Assembly: GCA_963693365.1 (NCBI GenBank)
Contig: CAVNZM010000017.1
Location: forward strand, 6,572,001-6,636,000
Length of the DNA stretch: 64,000 bases
Source: Amoebidium appalachense
Taxonomy: Eukaryota > Ichthyosporea
Direction of reading: 5' to 3'
Shown: positions 1 through 50,598 of the stretch, one piece after another
Position numbering within the stretch: the first letter of the stretch is position 1
How the letters are laid out: each line of letters starts with the position of its first letter
The notes under the pieces: model-generated
What the model was told of the DNA's origin: nothing
Seen by the model: the letters and a program-made list of their open reading frames with translations, nothing else
Database searches by the model: none
Made by a program: the position numbers and the translations under genes

Positions 1-4627
<4,627 letters not shown>

Positions 4628-4754
4628 ATGTGGTTCCGAGAGAAGGCGCTAGAAATCGTCGACTATGTGCGCCGTGACCTACCGCTGCCTGATTGGGTGG
4701 TGGTGCCTACTTACTACGACAGAGATGCTTTGGTGCCTAACCTTTTCCAGGTGT

Positions 4755-4790
<36 letters not shown>

Positions 4791-5012
4791 GTGCGTGTGT
4801 GCGTGTGTGCGTGTGTGCGTGTGTGCATGTGTGCGTATGTGCGTGTGTGCGTGTGTGCGTGTGTGTGTGTTCAGGCTTTTACACATACATTTTATTTTCT
4901 CGCACCCGAACCACCCTTTTCCGATGGGGTTTTTTTTTTATTTTTTTTTACGTGTTTGATGTTGTGTGTTTCCCTCCGGCAATCTTATTGGCTACTCCCC
5001 TGTCTTCCCCCA

Positions 5013-5048
<36 letters not shown>

Positions 5049-6499
5049 GGCTGGGCACGTAAAAAGAGGGTTCGTGTCTTTATTTGGGTTGCCCGGCTGT
5101 AGGCAGGAGAGAGGGTGGACGGTGAGATGTGTGTGCTCGTGTATCATGCACATGTGTGACTGTGTGTAACCCCCCCTCGCAAGTACTCTATGTCTGTGTG
5201 TGTGTGTGTCACGTCTTGTCTGTTGGTGTGCTCCTTTTCCCCCCTCCCCCCTCCCCCCCCCCCCCCCCCCCTCCCCCCCTCCCCCCCCCTCCCCCCTCCC
5301 CCGGCTCCCCCATTTCCCTCCATGACCTGGGACTGAAAAGGGGAACGGAGGGCAAACACACAAGGAGTTTTTCATGGGTGTGTGTGTGTGTGTGTGGAGG
5401 GGAAGGACGGGGAGGGGGGAGGAGGGGACGGGGTGTGTGTGTGTGTGGGGGGGGGGGTTAAGGGGTGAAATTTCGAATGATCTGACTGAATTTTCCAAAC
5501 CAGGACAAGAGTGAGGGCCTTTTTTTCTGCCTGATCCCCCCCGGGGCCATCAAGACGCACACCCACGAGCACCAGGTCTGGGGGGAACCGGCCGTGGTTT
5601 GGTGCCAGCTGCGCCAGCGACACCACGCCGTGGCCTCCCTAGACATCATCGCTCATATTTTCACAGACCCCCACCAGGCGAAAAATCACGAACCCGAAAA
5701 ACGGTGGGTGGCCCCTGGAAGGTGGGCCTATTTTACGACGCAGAAAAAGACGGATTCCGATTGGGCAAAGCGGCTTTTGCCGCTTGGGAGCGGGATGGAT
5801 GGGGAAAGAAGGCTAGAGAAGGTCGTGATTTTAAACTGTGGTGGGGGTAAAGAGACGACCGTTGATTTGAGCAGACAGTTGGAAGATGGGGAGGAGGTGC
5901 AAAAAGTGCGCATGGCGGAACTGAGAGACGCGGCTATGCAGGCCCGAATCGACAGGAAGAAACTGACCCGACCCATCGACCCGATTCGAACTACCCGCAC
6001 ACTTACCACAACCCCGTCTCCTGCAAAAAAACGACGTCTCGAGCGCGAGAGCGAGGAAATTTCAGGAGGGGAGGTTTCAGATGTCGAAGACAATATGGAA
6101 ATTACAAAGGAAAAAGGGCAGGGGGGGGTGGAGGGGGAAGGGGTACAGGGAGAAAAGGGCGGGAAAAACGAAATCCAATTGCTTCTCTCCGTTCTGAGCA
6201 AGAAGATAGGGCGGAAGGAGGCGGAATGTTCTCGACTGCGCGTCGAAAGAGACGAGTTACGACAAGAACTGGTTGTGAGCAGTGCCGAGGTGGAAACCCT
6301 GACCCGAAAACTGGCCGAACACGAAAACCGACCCGACCCGATTGTCCCAGAACCCGATTCGGAATTGGTGGCCCGGTTGGCTCGGGCGGAGGCGAAGGTG
6401 CAGCAGCAGGAAAGCATGTTGCAGAGGCTGAAACAGGCCTCAGCCCCACTGCATGCCGGAGGGGGTCTGGCCAATCAGGAGGGGGCTGATGCGGCCTAA
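4628..6499 (+). CDS. Unknown two-exon basic coiled-coil protein (about 372 residues)
   Basis: I do not recognise the family. Proposed exons are 4628-4750 and 5504-6499, joined in phase 0. The first is an ATG exon beginning [16 protein letters not shown], with donor CAG|GTGTGC. The second follows acceptor CCAG at 5500-5503 and ends in TAA. The N-terminal 110 residues are Trp- and His-rich ([18 protein letters not shown], then [19 protein letters not shown]) and look globular. Residues about 214-221 (PAKKRRLE) resemble a nuclear localisation signal. An acidic stretch follows, then a predicted coiled coil at about 265-315 and another at about 328-354. The intron starts with (GT)n. A competing frame over 5700-5850 is open but has a stop and no start context. 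It could be a nuclear structural or DNA-associated host protein, or the product of a mobile element; its function is unknown. Confidence 0.6.
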
Positions 6500-22195
<15,696 letters not shown>

Positions 22196-23303
22196 CCTCC
22201 TTCCTCACTGTTCATACCCGCAACCCACCAACGAACCATCTAGTCCGATCATTCACTCAGTCCGAACTCTCTCCCTTTCTTCGTTACTGCTCTGTTACAC
22301 CAGAATCTGCACGAGCTCCCATAAAAAGGACTTTGTCTGCTCAATTAAACTTCAATGCCGCTGCTCAATACCCATACCCTTTCTACTGCAGGTTTGATCA
22401 TGAAAACATCTGCCTGATGTTCTGTTTTCTCAGCACTCAAAAACTTGTGGCACACCGTCCAAGCAAGCCTGTGTATGCGGAGGGGTCTGTTCATGTATAC
22501 TCTAGCAAGATTAAACAACATATAATAACTAGCTGTGATCTTGTTAATGACGTCAGAGATGGTAGACTACAGGGTTGCCGAGCGGAAAGTGCGGCTCACT
22601 GCACACCAGACAAAAGCTTTCTCCTTCCAAGAAGATAACCAGAAGTCGGCTGCAACAAAACATGCGATTGTATGTTGAAGAAATTTGATTGAATGCGAGA
22701 AGGAAACGGATAAATGCACGCATACATGGAGAGTGCTTTATCTGACACACATTTAGAGAGTTGGGTGTTCTGCTTTATTTAGTGCCAGTACGACACAAGA
22801 ATAGCAAGGCTACTAAAGAGAAAGAGAGGGAGGGAGAAGGCAGGGAGACATCTAAGTGAAGCTTTCACCTTCTTTTTGGTCTGGGTTGTTGCGGCGTGCG
22901 AGTGCAAGGCACGATAAAGATTTAGCAGGGTGGCCGGAGACGTCACATCAGTCCACGGAAGAGTAAGTGGTTCTTTTGCTCTCAAGATCCGGGTTCAGAT
23001 AAGATCTTCTTGATGCTATTTTTTTGTGCTAGTCGACGTGCAGGAAAGGTGCCAGCCTACTATGCTGGCCGGGCTTTCCAGGCATATTTTCTACGACCGT
23101 GTGTTTAAGATGAATCAGTGTTTTGTGCTGAACGTGCTAAGATTTCTTTGTGGACGATTCCGCATCACTCGTGCTTGAGGAGAGCCCGATCAGGAAGAAA
23201 GGCAAACTTAGGCAAACAACATACCTTTACAGAGATCTGCAACTATCACCACATTGTAAAATCTAACATCAGTTGACGTTCCGAGCACGCACATGTGTTG
23301 GAG

Positions 23304-23338
<35 letters not shown>

Positions 23339-23484
23339 CCTCCCCACCTCTACCCCCTCCCCAACTTCACTCCCTTCCCCCATGCACACCTCTTACCCTG
23401 CCTCCGTTCTTCAGTAGCCCACTCTGCGTAATGCTTACTTTCTACCCCCTCCCCCCCCCCCCTCCCCCTCCCCCCTCACCCCAG
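22196..23484. promoter_or_regulatory. Divergent intergenic region between CHERP and the EPS15-like gene
   Basis: The CHERP ATG (22195, minus) and the first recognised EPS15 exon (23485, plus) point away from each other, so both promoters and the missing first EPS15 exon(s) should lie here. Most of it (22200-23290) is unique and unusually poor in microsatellites for this window. A poly-C run occupies 23305-23335. I could not identify a TATA box or a convincing ATG exon. A strong donor-like AAGAGTAAGT occurs near 22960 with no in-frame ATG before it. Confidence 0.5.
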
Positions 23485-34688
<11,204 letters not shown>

Positions 34689-34739
34689 GACAATTGCTCG
34701 ACCGACCCTTCCCCCCCCCCCCCCCCCCCTCCTCCCCCC

Positions 34740-34829
<90 letters not shown>

Positions 34830-36099
34830 CCCCGCCCCGCCCCGGCCTCCCCTTGTTGCGAGCAGACATACACTTTCGGAAATCTGATATGATCCTAGCC
34901 TGGTGCTGGAAACAATCCACCCTCGGTTCTTTAAATTTTACACGAGTCTTATAAAATTTATGCATGGCTATGTCGTTTGAATGCATGTGCTGTGCACGTG
35001 CAATACACGTTAGGGGGAAAAATAATTGTACATGTATACGACGTATTGAAAGATGGGTATATATAATTTGTTGCTAAAAAGATGGCAAGATATATAAGCA
35101 AGGCCTGATTCTCCCCATTGATTTATTGCATAAGCAAGGCAACCACACATTTAGTGCTGGCCAATAAACTTCTGAGCTTGCACTCAAGATCATTCCCTAC
35201 AGTAAACTACCGTATATTAGGCTAGTCCTGCATACGCATGCATGTGTGTGCGGGCGATTGCAATTTGGCCCTAGATACCCCCCCCCCAGGCCCCCCTTCT
35301 CCCCCTCCCCTCCCCCCCCCCACCCCCTCCTCCTCCTCCGGCCCCCGTGCTATTGCTGCAAGTCTACATAGACCATATACATGCATGAACCTGGGTGCAT
35401 TTTCTAAGTCCATCACACTGTCTGAGATGCGTGTTTATGTGCCTTCTGCATCCCATGCATCGGTAGTGTACACATGCGCACGCGTGTGCTCTATTTAGTA
35501 ATTCGTGTTGAATGCCGTCATGCCGGCAGGCATGTGCTGTCCACACTTGTGTAGTGCGCATATGAACACGGCATGGTCGTGTTGATATTTTATATATACA
35601 GTACATATGTTCCAGCCTAGAGCCGGAGCCACGAATCCGAGCAGCCCCCCCCCCCCCCCCCCCGTTAACCCCCTCACCTTTTCCTCCCGACCACCACAGC
35701 ACGCCACAATATATATATACCTGAAAGCTCTTATTCCCAAACACAGAACCTTCATAACACAGCAAAGAGGCATTGTGAATGCACTTGCATGTTATCACCC
35801 AAAAATAGATTACCGCGCACGACATAAGACACTGTGAATTTTCCTCATCATCATCATCAGTGCGATCTATGTTCTAGAGGTTGTTTTTGTTATAACCCGC
35901 TCCACACAGACACACAATTGCAAATGCACTCTAACCATCCACATGTCTACGCTTCCTTTTTTCTGATTGCCGGGCCGGGCTCCACACTCTCAGCCGGCTT
36001 TCATCATATCCCCCGTCCATGGCCCCCTCTGCCCGCAGACCCGAGCACGCAGCCAACAGCCCACAAACATCCATGATCTCCACTTATTATGCAATAATA
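34689..36099. other. EPS15 3' flank, no gene seen
   Basis: Contains a very long C-dominated block (34709-34828) with single T breaks, then GCCCC repeats, then unique AT-richer sequence. Short poly-C at 35645-35663 and TATATATA near 35712 are the only other repeats. No exon could be supported on either strand. Confidence 0.6.
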
Positions 36100-37220
36100 A
36101 GGCGTGCTCTTTACAAAAAATAGCAGTAGTCTATCCTTCCACTCCTCTAACGACATTCAAAAAGGTCATGTGCTGTCACTCTTTTCTTTTTACTTTCTTT
36201 GACAATTCCGTCTTTCTTTTTCAAGTTTCTTCTTTTCGAAGTTTTGCTCTTTTCCCTGGTTACATGATTTTGGGGGTTTACGCTGTTTACTCGAGGCAAA
36301 GAGAAACCAGTCTCAGGTATGGGGGGGTTTTTGCTCGGAATATCCCCTCAGCGGTATATCATGATCACGTACATAGATGTCGGGTGATGACTATGTATGT
36401 TTGGATTGTCGTCTGCTGTTTGTCGTATGGAGGAATTGTCTCTTCGTTTTTGTTTTCATTTAGGTAGGCTACCTGATGGTCACCCTCTTTATGCTTTCTT
36501 TCCCCCCCTCCCTCCATCCCTCTTCCCCCCCAATTTCACCAACGCTACTTCTGAATGTCCTCAGCCTACCCTCTTTCCACCTGATTCTTCCTCTCGCTAT
36601 CTCACTCCCTCTTTCTTTTCTCTTCCTGTTTTTTCTGCCTTTTCGCGTTATTACCATACGCAGTATAAGTTTCTTTCTCGTTCTGATAGAGAAATCAAAG
36701 GTAAAACTCAGTCGGCATGTGTTATGTTCCTTATAAGGCAACACCGTACTGATCATTATCGCTTTTTGGGAGCTTTGGCAGGATACATTTCTCCTGCTGT
36801 ACGTATGGATACCACCCTAGTAGATAAGTCTGTATGGTGCTCTGATGTTGATATTGCCTGGGAAGTTGTGCAGTGGCGCTGTAATTCTTGTTTTCATCGC
36901 CGCTGGTGCCACTTTTGTGCTGACCTTTTTAATCGCAAGCATGTTGATAGGTGTGAATTTTTATGTTGCGTTATACCTCTTTCCCTCCGGGTATCTGCTA
37001 CACTAGCTGGCAATGTGAACACTTTAGACTTTTTGTTGAATTCTGTTGGTCGTCACATTGAGTACATTGTATTTATATGATTTTCACACAGTGTTCAGGT
37101 ATCTCAGTATGCACTTGTTACTGGATAACTCGTGAAGTTTTTATTGTCTTCTCAGTATGCCGTGCATACTTGCATATCTTTCCGTCGAATAAATCCAGTC
37201 AAAAGAAAAAAAAAATATAT
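36100..37220 (+). mobile_element. 3' end of a second LINE-like element with poly-A
   Basis: A frame open over about 36397-37080 ends in a cysteine/histidine motif, CNSCFHRRWCHFCADLFNRK followed by HVDRC, then GNVNTLDFLLN before TGA. The latter matches ENYNILDFILN at the end of LINE copy A, so the two are related but divergent. A 3' UTR with AATAAA at 37188-37193 and an A-rich tail (37203-37215) follows. The 5' part is not recognisable. A zinc-knuckle C-terminus is common in LINE ORF2 proteins. A host gene is less likely but not excluded. Confidence 0.6.
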
Positions 37221-37279
37221 ATATCAGGGTTTACTTTCTCTACGAGACACCATAAAGACTACAAAGAGAAATCAATTAG

Positions 37280-37397
37280 TTGGGGTTCCCCGTTTTTTTT
37301 AATTTTTTTATTTTTTGTTTTTTTTTATTTTATTTTTTTTAATTTTTAATTTTTTTAATTTTTAAGGGGCTCCCCTGGGACACTCGGTATCAGCTGG

Positions 37398-37494
<97 letters not shown>

Positions 37495-37895
37495 CGCGCG
37501 CGTGCGCTAGAATTTTGTAGTGATGTGTTTCTCAAGCCAATCAATACATCTAATAAACAGGTCGTAGTTACGCGTGTTTAGTATAAAATCAAGGATGTTG
37601 TAATTTACAGGTAGGCTATCTTTCTGAGTGTCTGTTTGTGAATATGACGTGTGTGTGTTGCGGTATTATGTGGTCTATCAAACTACATTTGGCGATACAT
37701 GACCGGTTATACTGGTGTGTGTGTGTGTTGTTTGGGCATGCAAATGATGCCACCTTATACTTATTAGATCTCCACTGTATAGCACGTGTACAGTAAAATC
37801 GTGGTAATTGATCAATAATACCATCAGCTAGAGAAAGACCAGTTCTACAGGAAGGTAATATGTAACAGGAAGGTAATATGTATGATTTTAGCGCA
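37280..37895 (-). mobile_element. 5'-truncated LINE-like element, copy B (inverted copy of 1-1370)
   Basis: The reverse complement matches 710-1340 closely: GAACTGGTCTTTCTCT, TACACGTGCTATACAGTGG, CCTTGATTTTATACT, then the (CA)n block (37400-37491 as GT) and CAGCTGATACCGAGTGTCCC. An (AAAATT)-like A/T tail at 37297-37364 follows the terminal block. The 5' edge near 37890 shows an 18-bp duplication of TACATATTACCTTCCTGT, typical of abrupt 5' truncation. Frameshifts make it inactive. Confidence 0.85.
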
Positions 37896-38263
37896 AAATG
37901 GTTTTGGCGGGAACACTTATGATTGGTTAACTTTATGGTTACGTCATACGGTGTTCAGAGGGTACGCTGGGGATGAGAGAACTTGAAAGTGCAGTAATTA
38001 AAAATAGTAGGAGTATGTGAATGCACATGCATAAGCTATATACATAAATAAATAAGCTTCATACATAATTAATGGCTATATTTTTCACAACTTCACAGTG
38101 AAGGTGTTATGGTGCCGTTGCGGATAAGCCGTTACCTTTAGTTCCTTCTGAGAACCTTGGCGAATCATCTCATATCACACATACTTTCTCGTTTCTGAAT
38201 AGCACACTCTCCTCACAGTAACCAACTCATCTCGCACTTTCTAAAACTACTATAACTGTGACT

Positions 38264-45013
<6,750 letters not shown>

Positions 45014-45015
<2 letters not shown>

Positions 45016-45569
45016 ACGTCTTTCCGCTTGTCTGTTGCTTTGGTCTCTGCCAACCTTCACAGCATGGAGAGGTGTGCCAGGCATTTAGTCTCTCACAGCA
45101 CTCACGTAGTCGTTCAATGACATCCTGACACGGTGACTGCTGGTACTGGTGGTCTGTGTGTGTGGGTGTGGGTGTGGGTGTGGGTGTGGGTGTGGGTGTG
45201 GGTGTGGGTGTGGGTGTGGGTGTGGGTGTGGGTGTGTGTGTGGGTGGGTGGGTGGGTGGGTGGGTGGGTGGGTGGGTGGGTGTGGGTGGGTGTGGGTGGG
45301 TGGGTGGGTGGGTGTGTGTGTGTGGGTGTGTGTGTGGGTGTGTGAGGGGGGGGAGAAGTGTGTGTGTGTGTGTGTATTGGGGGAGGGGGTCTTTTTTTTT
45401 GGTTGGGGGGGGGGGGGGGGGGGGTTAGAAAGTGTTCTAGAGTACCAAGTACAACTTCATAATGCTAACAAAACAATGCAGAGGGCAAACCACACATAGA
45501 GAGGGGGGGAGGGGGGGGAGGGGGAGGGGAGGATTTCGATGTGTGTGTGTGGTGTGTGTGTGTGTGTGC

Positions 45570-45639
<70 letters not shown>

Positions 45640-45725
45640 AGGAGGGATGTGATTTCCTTTGGGAGTTGAGAAGAGCGTTGTATGTGTGTGGGGGTTCAAG
45701 TGCGTGTGTGTGGGGGGGGGAGGAA

Positions 45726-45758
<33 letters not shown>

Positions 45759-46146
45759 CTGTGGGCACGCGCGTGTGTGTTTATGTGAGCAAGCATGCCA
45801 CCACGCATCCACGTGAGAGAATGTGAGTGCGTATGTACCGTTGCCAGTATTCGGCAAGATTTGTGGCAGTGGCAGTGGCAGGATTGTGATGGATGTCAGG
45901 TGGGTGGGTCAGGTACAAGTCATAGGCAAGCAGAGGGGGTGACTTTAGAACTAAAACTTCAAATCCATGCAATGGCAAACCTGCCATCCCTCTAGCAGAT
46001 GGCTTGTGGGGTTAAAGGGAAGGGGGGCAGGCGGAGGGGGGGCGGGGGGGGGGGGGCAACCAGATAATACTACTGACCCAAACTCGTGTGCGTGTGTGTG
46101 TAGGACGACAAACGACGGGAATCTCGGAATATGCCAGACAAGGTGC

Positions 46147-46188
<42 letters not shown>

Positions 46189-46509
46189 GGTACGGTAGGT
46201 GGTGTGTGTGCGTTTGCACGTGCCACTCATTCAGCGCCATGCCTTTCGACAGGTAAGGGTGGACACAGGCACCAACACGGCAAGCACACTTCCAAGTATG
46301 AGCATGCACGTGCGCACATCAGCACATATCAACACGGAGAAATACAGACACAACACGCACACGAAAGCGCGCACCCACGCACGCAGGCACGAACGCACGC
46401 ACGCACGCACTCAACGCAAGCATGTGCACCCACACGTACCAGCCAAGCACTTCTGTATGGCGCAGGCCTGGGCCTGGCAGGCGTTTGGCTCCTTGCGCCC
46501 CCACCCCAT
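45014..46509 (-). CDS. CMC4: CMC4 (p8/MTCP1-type) twin CX9C protein
   Basis: Twin CX9C proteins act in the mitochondrial intermembrane space and are oxidised by the Mia40 relay. Exon 1 is 46440-46509 and exon 2 is 45014-45153, with phase 1 at both ends of a 1.3-kb intron. The product is 69 residues, against 68 in human CMC4. The first pair reads ACQAQACAIQKCL, a CX9C helix. The second reads PCQDVIERLRECCERL, and the final cysteines fall in SPCCEGW where CMC4 has a C-S-G-F segment. Spacing between the two helices equals the family exactly. The start codon gives MGWGRKEPNA before the first cysteine and no targeting signal, as expected for a Mia40 client. The stop is TAG at 45014-45016. The intron, read in the sense direction, ends in CACACCC repeats and CACACACAG. 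The family match is strong. Confidence 0.93.
45155..45340. repeat. (GGGTGT)n and (GGTG)n repeat
   Basis: GTGGGT hexamers (45161-45240) then GGTG tetramers (45241-45312). On the CMC4 sense strand this is a (CCCACA)n/(CCCA)n pyrimidine-biased tract ending at the acceptor of CMC4 exon 2. Confidence 0.95.
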
Positions 46510-46995
46510 TGCTCTATGTTCCGTGGCACGTACACCAGTGTCTCTCCGTGCGTGCGTGGGTCTGCGGGCAGCTGTGCCGGCCTCCTGTTCTCCCTGTGTG
46601 CCTGCACTATAAATTAAGATAGTATACTCTTTTTTTTCTTTGTTTCCTGACGTATATACGTATAATACGTATATATATACGCCACAGGCCTGGCCTACAG
46701 CGGGCTGGACATGTACCAGGTAGCTGTCATGCATATGTACACCCGAGGTAGCGAGTCTAAGGCACAAACCTGTGTGCTGTGTGAAACTCTTTTCTGAAGA
46801 AGCTGCTTAATGATGACGCAATAAGGCATCCTGCAGACTACATGTTTGCGTCAACAGCTGCAACTTGAAACTGAAACGCTTGACCACGGCCATCTAGAGT
46901 CTCTATGATGGCCGTGCGCTTGACGTTTCCAAGTTCAACAAAAACCGGCGAAGCTCTTTAGCTATCCCATCCGCTCTTTCCACCCAACTTTCAAC
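46510..46995. promoter_or_regulatory. Divergent promoter region with a 10-bp inverted repeat
   Basis: CMC4 (ATG at 46509, minus) and the MED28-like gene (ATG at 46996, plus) share these 486 bases. A perfect inverted repeat, CACGGCCATC at 46885-46894 and GATGGCCGTG at 46907-46916, with a 12-base spacer, sits about 80 bases before the MED28-like ATG. TATACGTATA repeats lie at about 46650-46680. The palindrome could be a transcription-factor site or an RNA hairpin in a 5' UTR. Confidence 0.55.
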
Positions 46996-47184
46996 ATGTC
47001 TTCTCCAGCAATTGACCCGCAGTTAGTTACTGCGCTAGATGATGCACTGAAGGGCTGCATAGCGCCCCTTGCTCCAGATGTCAACACACGCACCAGCATG
47101 TTTACCACCACCAGAACAGACACGAAGCTGTCCAAGTTTCCAACCAACAAGAAGGAACTGGAACAGTACAAGCTGGGTGAGCAG

Positions 47185-47216
<32 letters not shown>

Positions 47217-47422
47217 TACTCGTGCATCCCTTCTTGTTCCTTCCCTCCCACATAATATCTTCCTGGCTTTCTTTATTCTCAAATCCATTCTTGCATCCCC
47301 ACCCACGCTCTTTCTCTCCCTCCCTCCCTCCCTCCCTCCCTCCCTCCCTCCCCTTCCCTCCCCCGCTCCCCCCTCCCCCCTCCCTCCCTCCCTCCCTCCC
47401 TCCCTCTCTCTCTCTCTCTCCC

Positions 47423-47453
<31 letters not shown>

Positions 47454-47849
47454 CCTCTCTCCCTCCCTCTCTCAGTCTCTCTCTCTCTCTCTGCGTCTTC
47501 TCTCTCTCTCCCTCTCTCTCCCCTCTAACGATTCCCTTATAAATTCTTCACGTTCCATACCTCTCTTTCCCACTTCCATTTTCATTTGTCCACATGCTTC
47601 CCATGCAACGCCCTGTCGCTCCGTGATTTTTGCTTGCCTCTTCAACTAAGCTCGCATGCGCACACAGAGCCATCCCCCCCCCCCCCCCCCCCTCCCCCCC
47701 CCCCCCCTCAACCTCCATTCTACCCGCAAACAGTATACACACGCAGCCCATCTTTTTTTTTTTTTTCGTCCCCTCCTACCGCGCCCCGCCCGCCTCTCTT
47801 CCTTCCCTCCTACACCCTTCCCCTCCCTTCTCTTCCTAAATACCTTCAC

Positions 47850-47881
<32 letters not shown>

Positions 47882-47952
47882 ACCCACCCACCCACCCCTG
47901 TTTCCCTTTCACTCATTCTTTCTCTGTACACAAAAGTCTTTGTGTGTATGTG

Positions 47953-48014
<62 letters not shown>

Positions 48015-48149
48015 TGTGTGTGTGCCCGTCTCCTATCTTCCTCCGTTACTCATTTCCTCCCTCCGTCCTCCCCCCTCTAACCCACCCACCCACCTATCCA
48101 CCCGCCCTCCCGTAGTCCCTCCCCCCTCCCCCCTGCCTATATCCCCTCA

Positions 48150-48243
<94 letters not shown>

Positions 48244-48583
48244 TGGGACAGTTACAACCACCACCACACGCAAACATACATGCGCAGGCACACACACACA
48301 CACACACAACCACACAAGCCCCACCCCAACCCCCCCTTCCATACACATACAATTGCATACTTTGGATGTTCTCGTTCTTCCATTTCGATCTGTGCTCTCC
48401 TCTGTTTGTTTATGCCATGCTTTGTAACCCCTCCCCCCTCCCCCCCTCCCCCCCCCCCCCCCCCCCCTCCCCTCGCGCAAGCCCACCCGCCACCGTCATC
48501 CCCATTCCCCCCCTGATGCAAAGTCGGGTGTTCGGCTGTATTCTTTTTCATTGTACCTTGTAATACGATCTAACCTAACCCCC

Positions 48584-48628
<45 letters not shown>

Positions 48629-49566
48629 ACCAAAAAAAGGGTCGAAACTCTTGCTTTTGTGGAGGTACCCCCCTCATGATAGGCTCTGTTCAAGTGTCTC
48701 CTGCCTGTGCGCGTAAATCGTTGGATTTCAGGTTTGTCATTTTAACAATGTTTTGTAGTTTGTCCTCTGGCGTGTCCTCCATATTTCCAATCCTCTAACA
48801 CGTACATCACCCCCCCCCCCCCCCCCCCCCCCCCGCCTCCTCCCCCGCATAGATGTGGAGAGCAGTGTGCAGGCGTTCTTTCAAGCAGCCAGGCAGCTGG
48901 ACAATGCTTTGGTCACCTTGCAGCTGAGATGTGCCGAGAGACCAATCGCTAAGCTTCAAGAGGTGCGTACTTAATGTAGTGTTAAATTTTAAAGAGATAA
49001 AAATAGAAATGGTGGCATTTGTTGTTGGCTTTCTTTTGCCACACTGAATTTAGTATAGCTTTGGGCTCAGTTTATGCTGGTGTTTTTTTGTCTTTATTAT
49101 ACCATTCAGACAAAGCGAGAGACCCATGGGTCTGTTTGTGGGAGGGCTAATGCAGGTGAAGGAAGCTTGCGTTGTTCTAAGGGGGGGCATGTGGTGTTTA
49201 TTGGAATATAATCCACACGTTTTTTTCAAGGTTGTGTAACGGTTGAAGGGGGAAGGGGGGAAAGAGGTGGGGGGGGGGAGGGGAGGGGGTATATAGCAAG
49301 GTTTGGAGTGTGTTCTGCACACTGCGACCCCTCCCTGGCATGTCACCATACACAGACACAGACATTTACAAGCACACACATATGCCCAGACGCATGCAGG
49401 CATCCACGAGTAGTAGAGCACACAAATATTACGGCCCAATTACACATACGTTAGTACGTTCGTTTTACCCTCACAAGACCACAGCTTCAATGCATTGCCG
49501 AATGTGAAACCCACAAGCTCACATTACCCCTCCCCCCCCCCCTCCCCCTCCCCCCTCCCCCCCCAA

Positions 49567-49639
<73 letters not shown>

Positions 49640-49785
49640 AGGTGGAACGCTTGGAGGCGGAAACACAGCAGCGCAAGGATGTGCTCTCAAGCCACAAGGA
49701 GAAGGTTGCTGATTGGCTACAGGTCACGAAGGAGCTACAGCAGGCACAGGGAAGGGTGCTGGATGGGCCAATAAGCAACGAGTAG
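46996..49785 (+). CDS. MED28: Mediator subunit 28-like coiled-coil protein
   Basis: MED28 is a small head-associated subunit of Mediator, which links activators to RNA polymerase II. Exons: 46996-47176 (phase 1 end), 48853-48962 and 49639-49785, giving about 145 residues. The ATG exon begins MSSPAIDPQLVTALDDALKG. Exon 2 reads VQAFFQAARQLDNALVTLQL, and then ERPIAKLQE leads into exon 3 with EVERLEAETQQRKDVLSSHK and VADWLQVTKELQQ. The pattern of a short acidic N-terminus, a helix with F-x-x-A-A-R-Q-L, and a Glu/Lys-rich helix ending W-L-Q-V matches MED28 as I remember it, in order and spacing. The N-terminal 60 residues are less similar. Other short Mediator or kinetochore coiled-coil proteins are possible. 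It is divergent from CMC4. Intron 2 ends in (CA)n CACAG. Confidence 0.7.
47300..47520. repeat. (CTCC)n and (CT)n tract
   Basis: CCCT tetramers (47311-47405) pass into CT dinucleotides (47405-47520) in the first MED28-like intron. On the sense strand this is a long pyrimidine-only segment. Confidence 0.9.
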
Positions 49786-49835
49786 TACTAGAAAGGGGGG
49801 CAGGGGGTGGATGTGGTGGTGTGCTGGTGTTTTTT

Positions 49836-49871
<36 letters not shown>

Positions 49872-50429
49872 GGGAGGGCGGAAGATACTGAAGTTAAGTG
49901 CAGATCTGAACGTAGTGTGGTGTTATTATGCATGAAAGTGAGAGGAAGCACTTCAAATTTCTGCACGTGCAGGTGTATGATTGCACGTGCTCACATGCGT
50001 GCACACTGCAACGCCTGTGCATATATCCACACGTGCACCAACAGGAAAGACACAAACATGCACATGCACACACGCACACACAGCCACACATTTGCACATG
50101 AACTTTGGCGACATAGAAGGTTTTTTCTGTTACAAGCACGGCTGGTGTTGTGTTGGTGTGCAACTATGAATGAATGTCGATATCCTGATGTAAGCATTTT
50201 GAAACACTCCCGTGTGGCGCACAGTTTAATTGTGATGGTGCCGCCTTTTCCGTAGTTCTTTTGGTGTTAAAGTAGGTTAAACATATTATTAATGCCAATA
50301 CCTGCCAAATATGGACAGTGAAACATCGATTGTGCCGTGCAGAGGTTGCGATGAATAAATGTGGCTATGTAACGATTGCGTGATCGATTGCGGCATGTTC
50401 ATGATCATGATGCATGAGATAGCGCTCTA

Positions 50430-50468
<39 letters not shown>

Positions 50469-50482
50469 CTACACATGCACAT

Positions 50483-50530
<48 letters not shown>

Positions 50531-50561
50531 CCCCCTGACTAGGTTTTTCTCTGTTTGCACA

Positions 50562-50598
<37 letters not shown>

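Noticed and set aside
46103-46796. Plus-strand exon-like pieces (46103-46141, 46242-46259, 46686-46796) suggesting a gene inside and beside CMC4
   Set aside because: Each has plausible AG and GT borders, but the combined peptide matches nothing I know, and three lie within the CMC4 intron or its promoter. Support is too weak to call.
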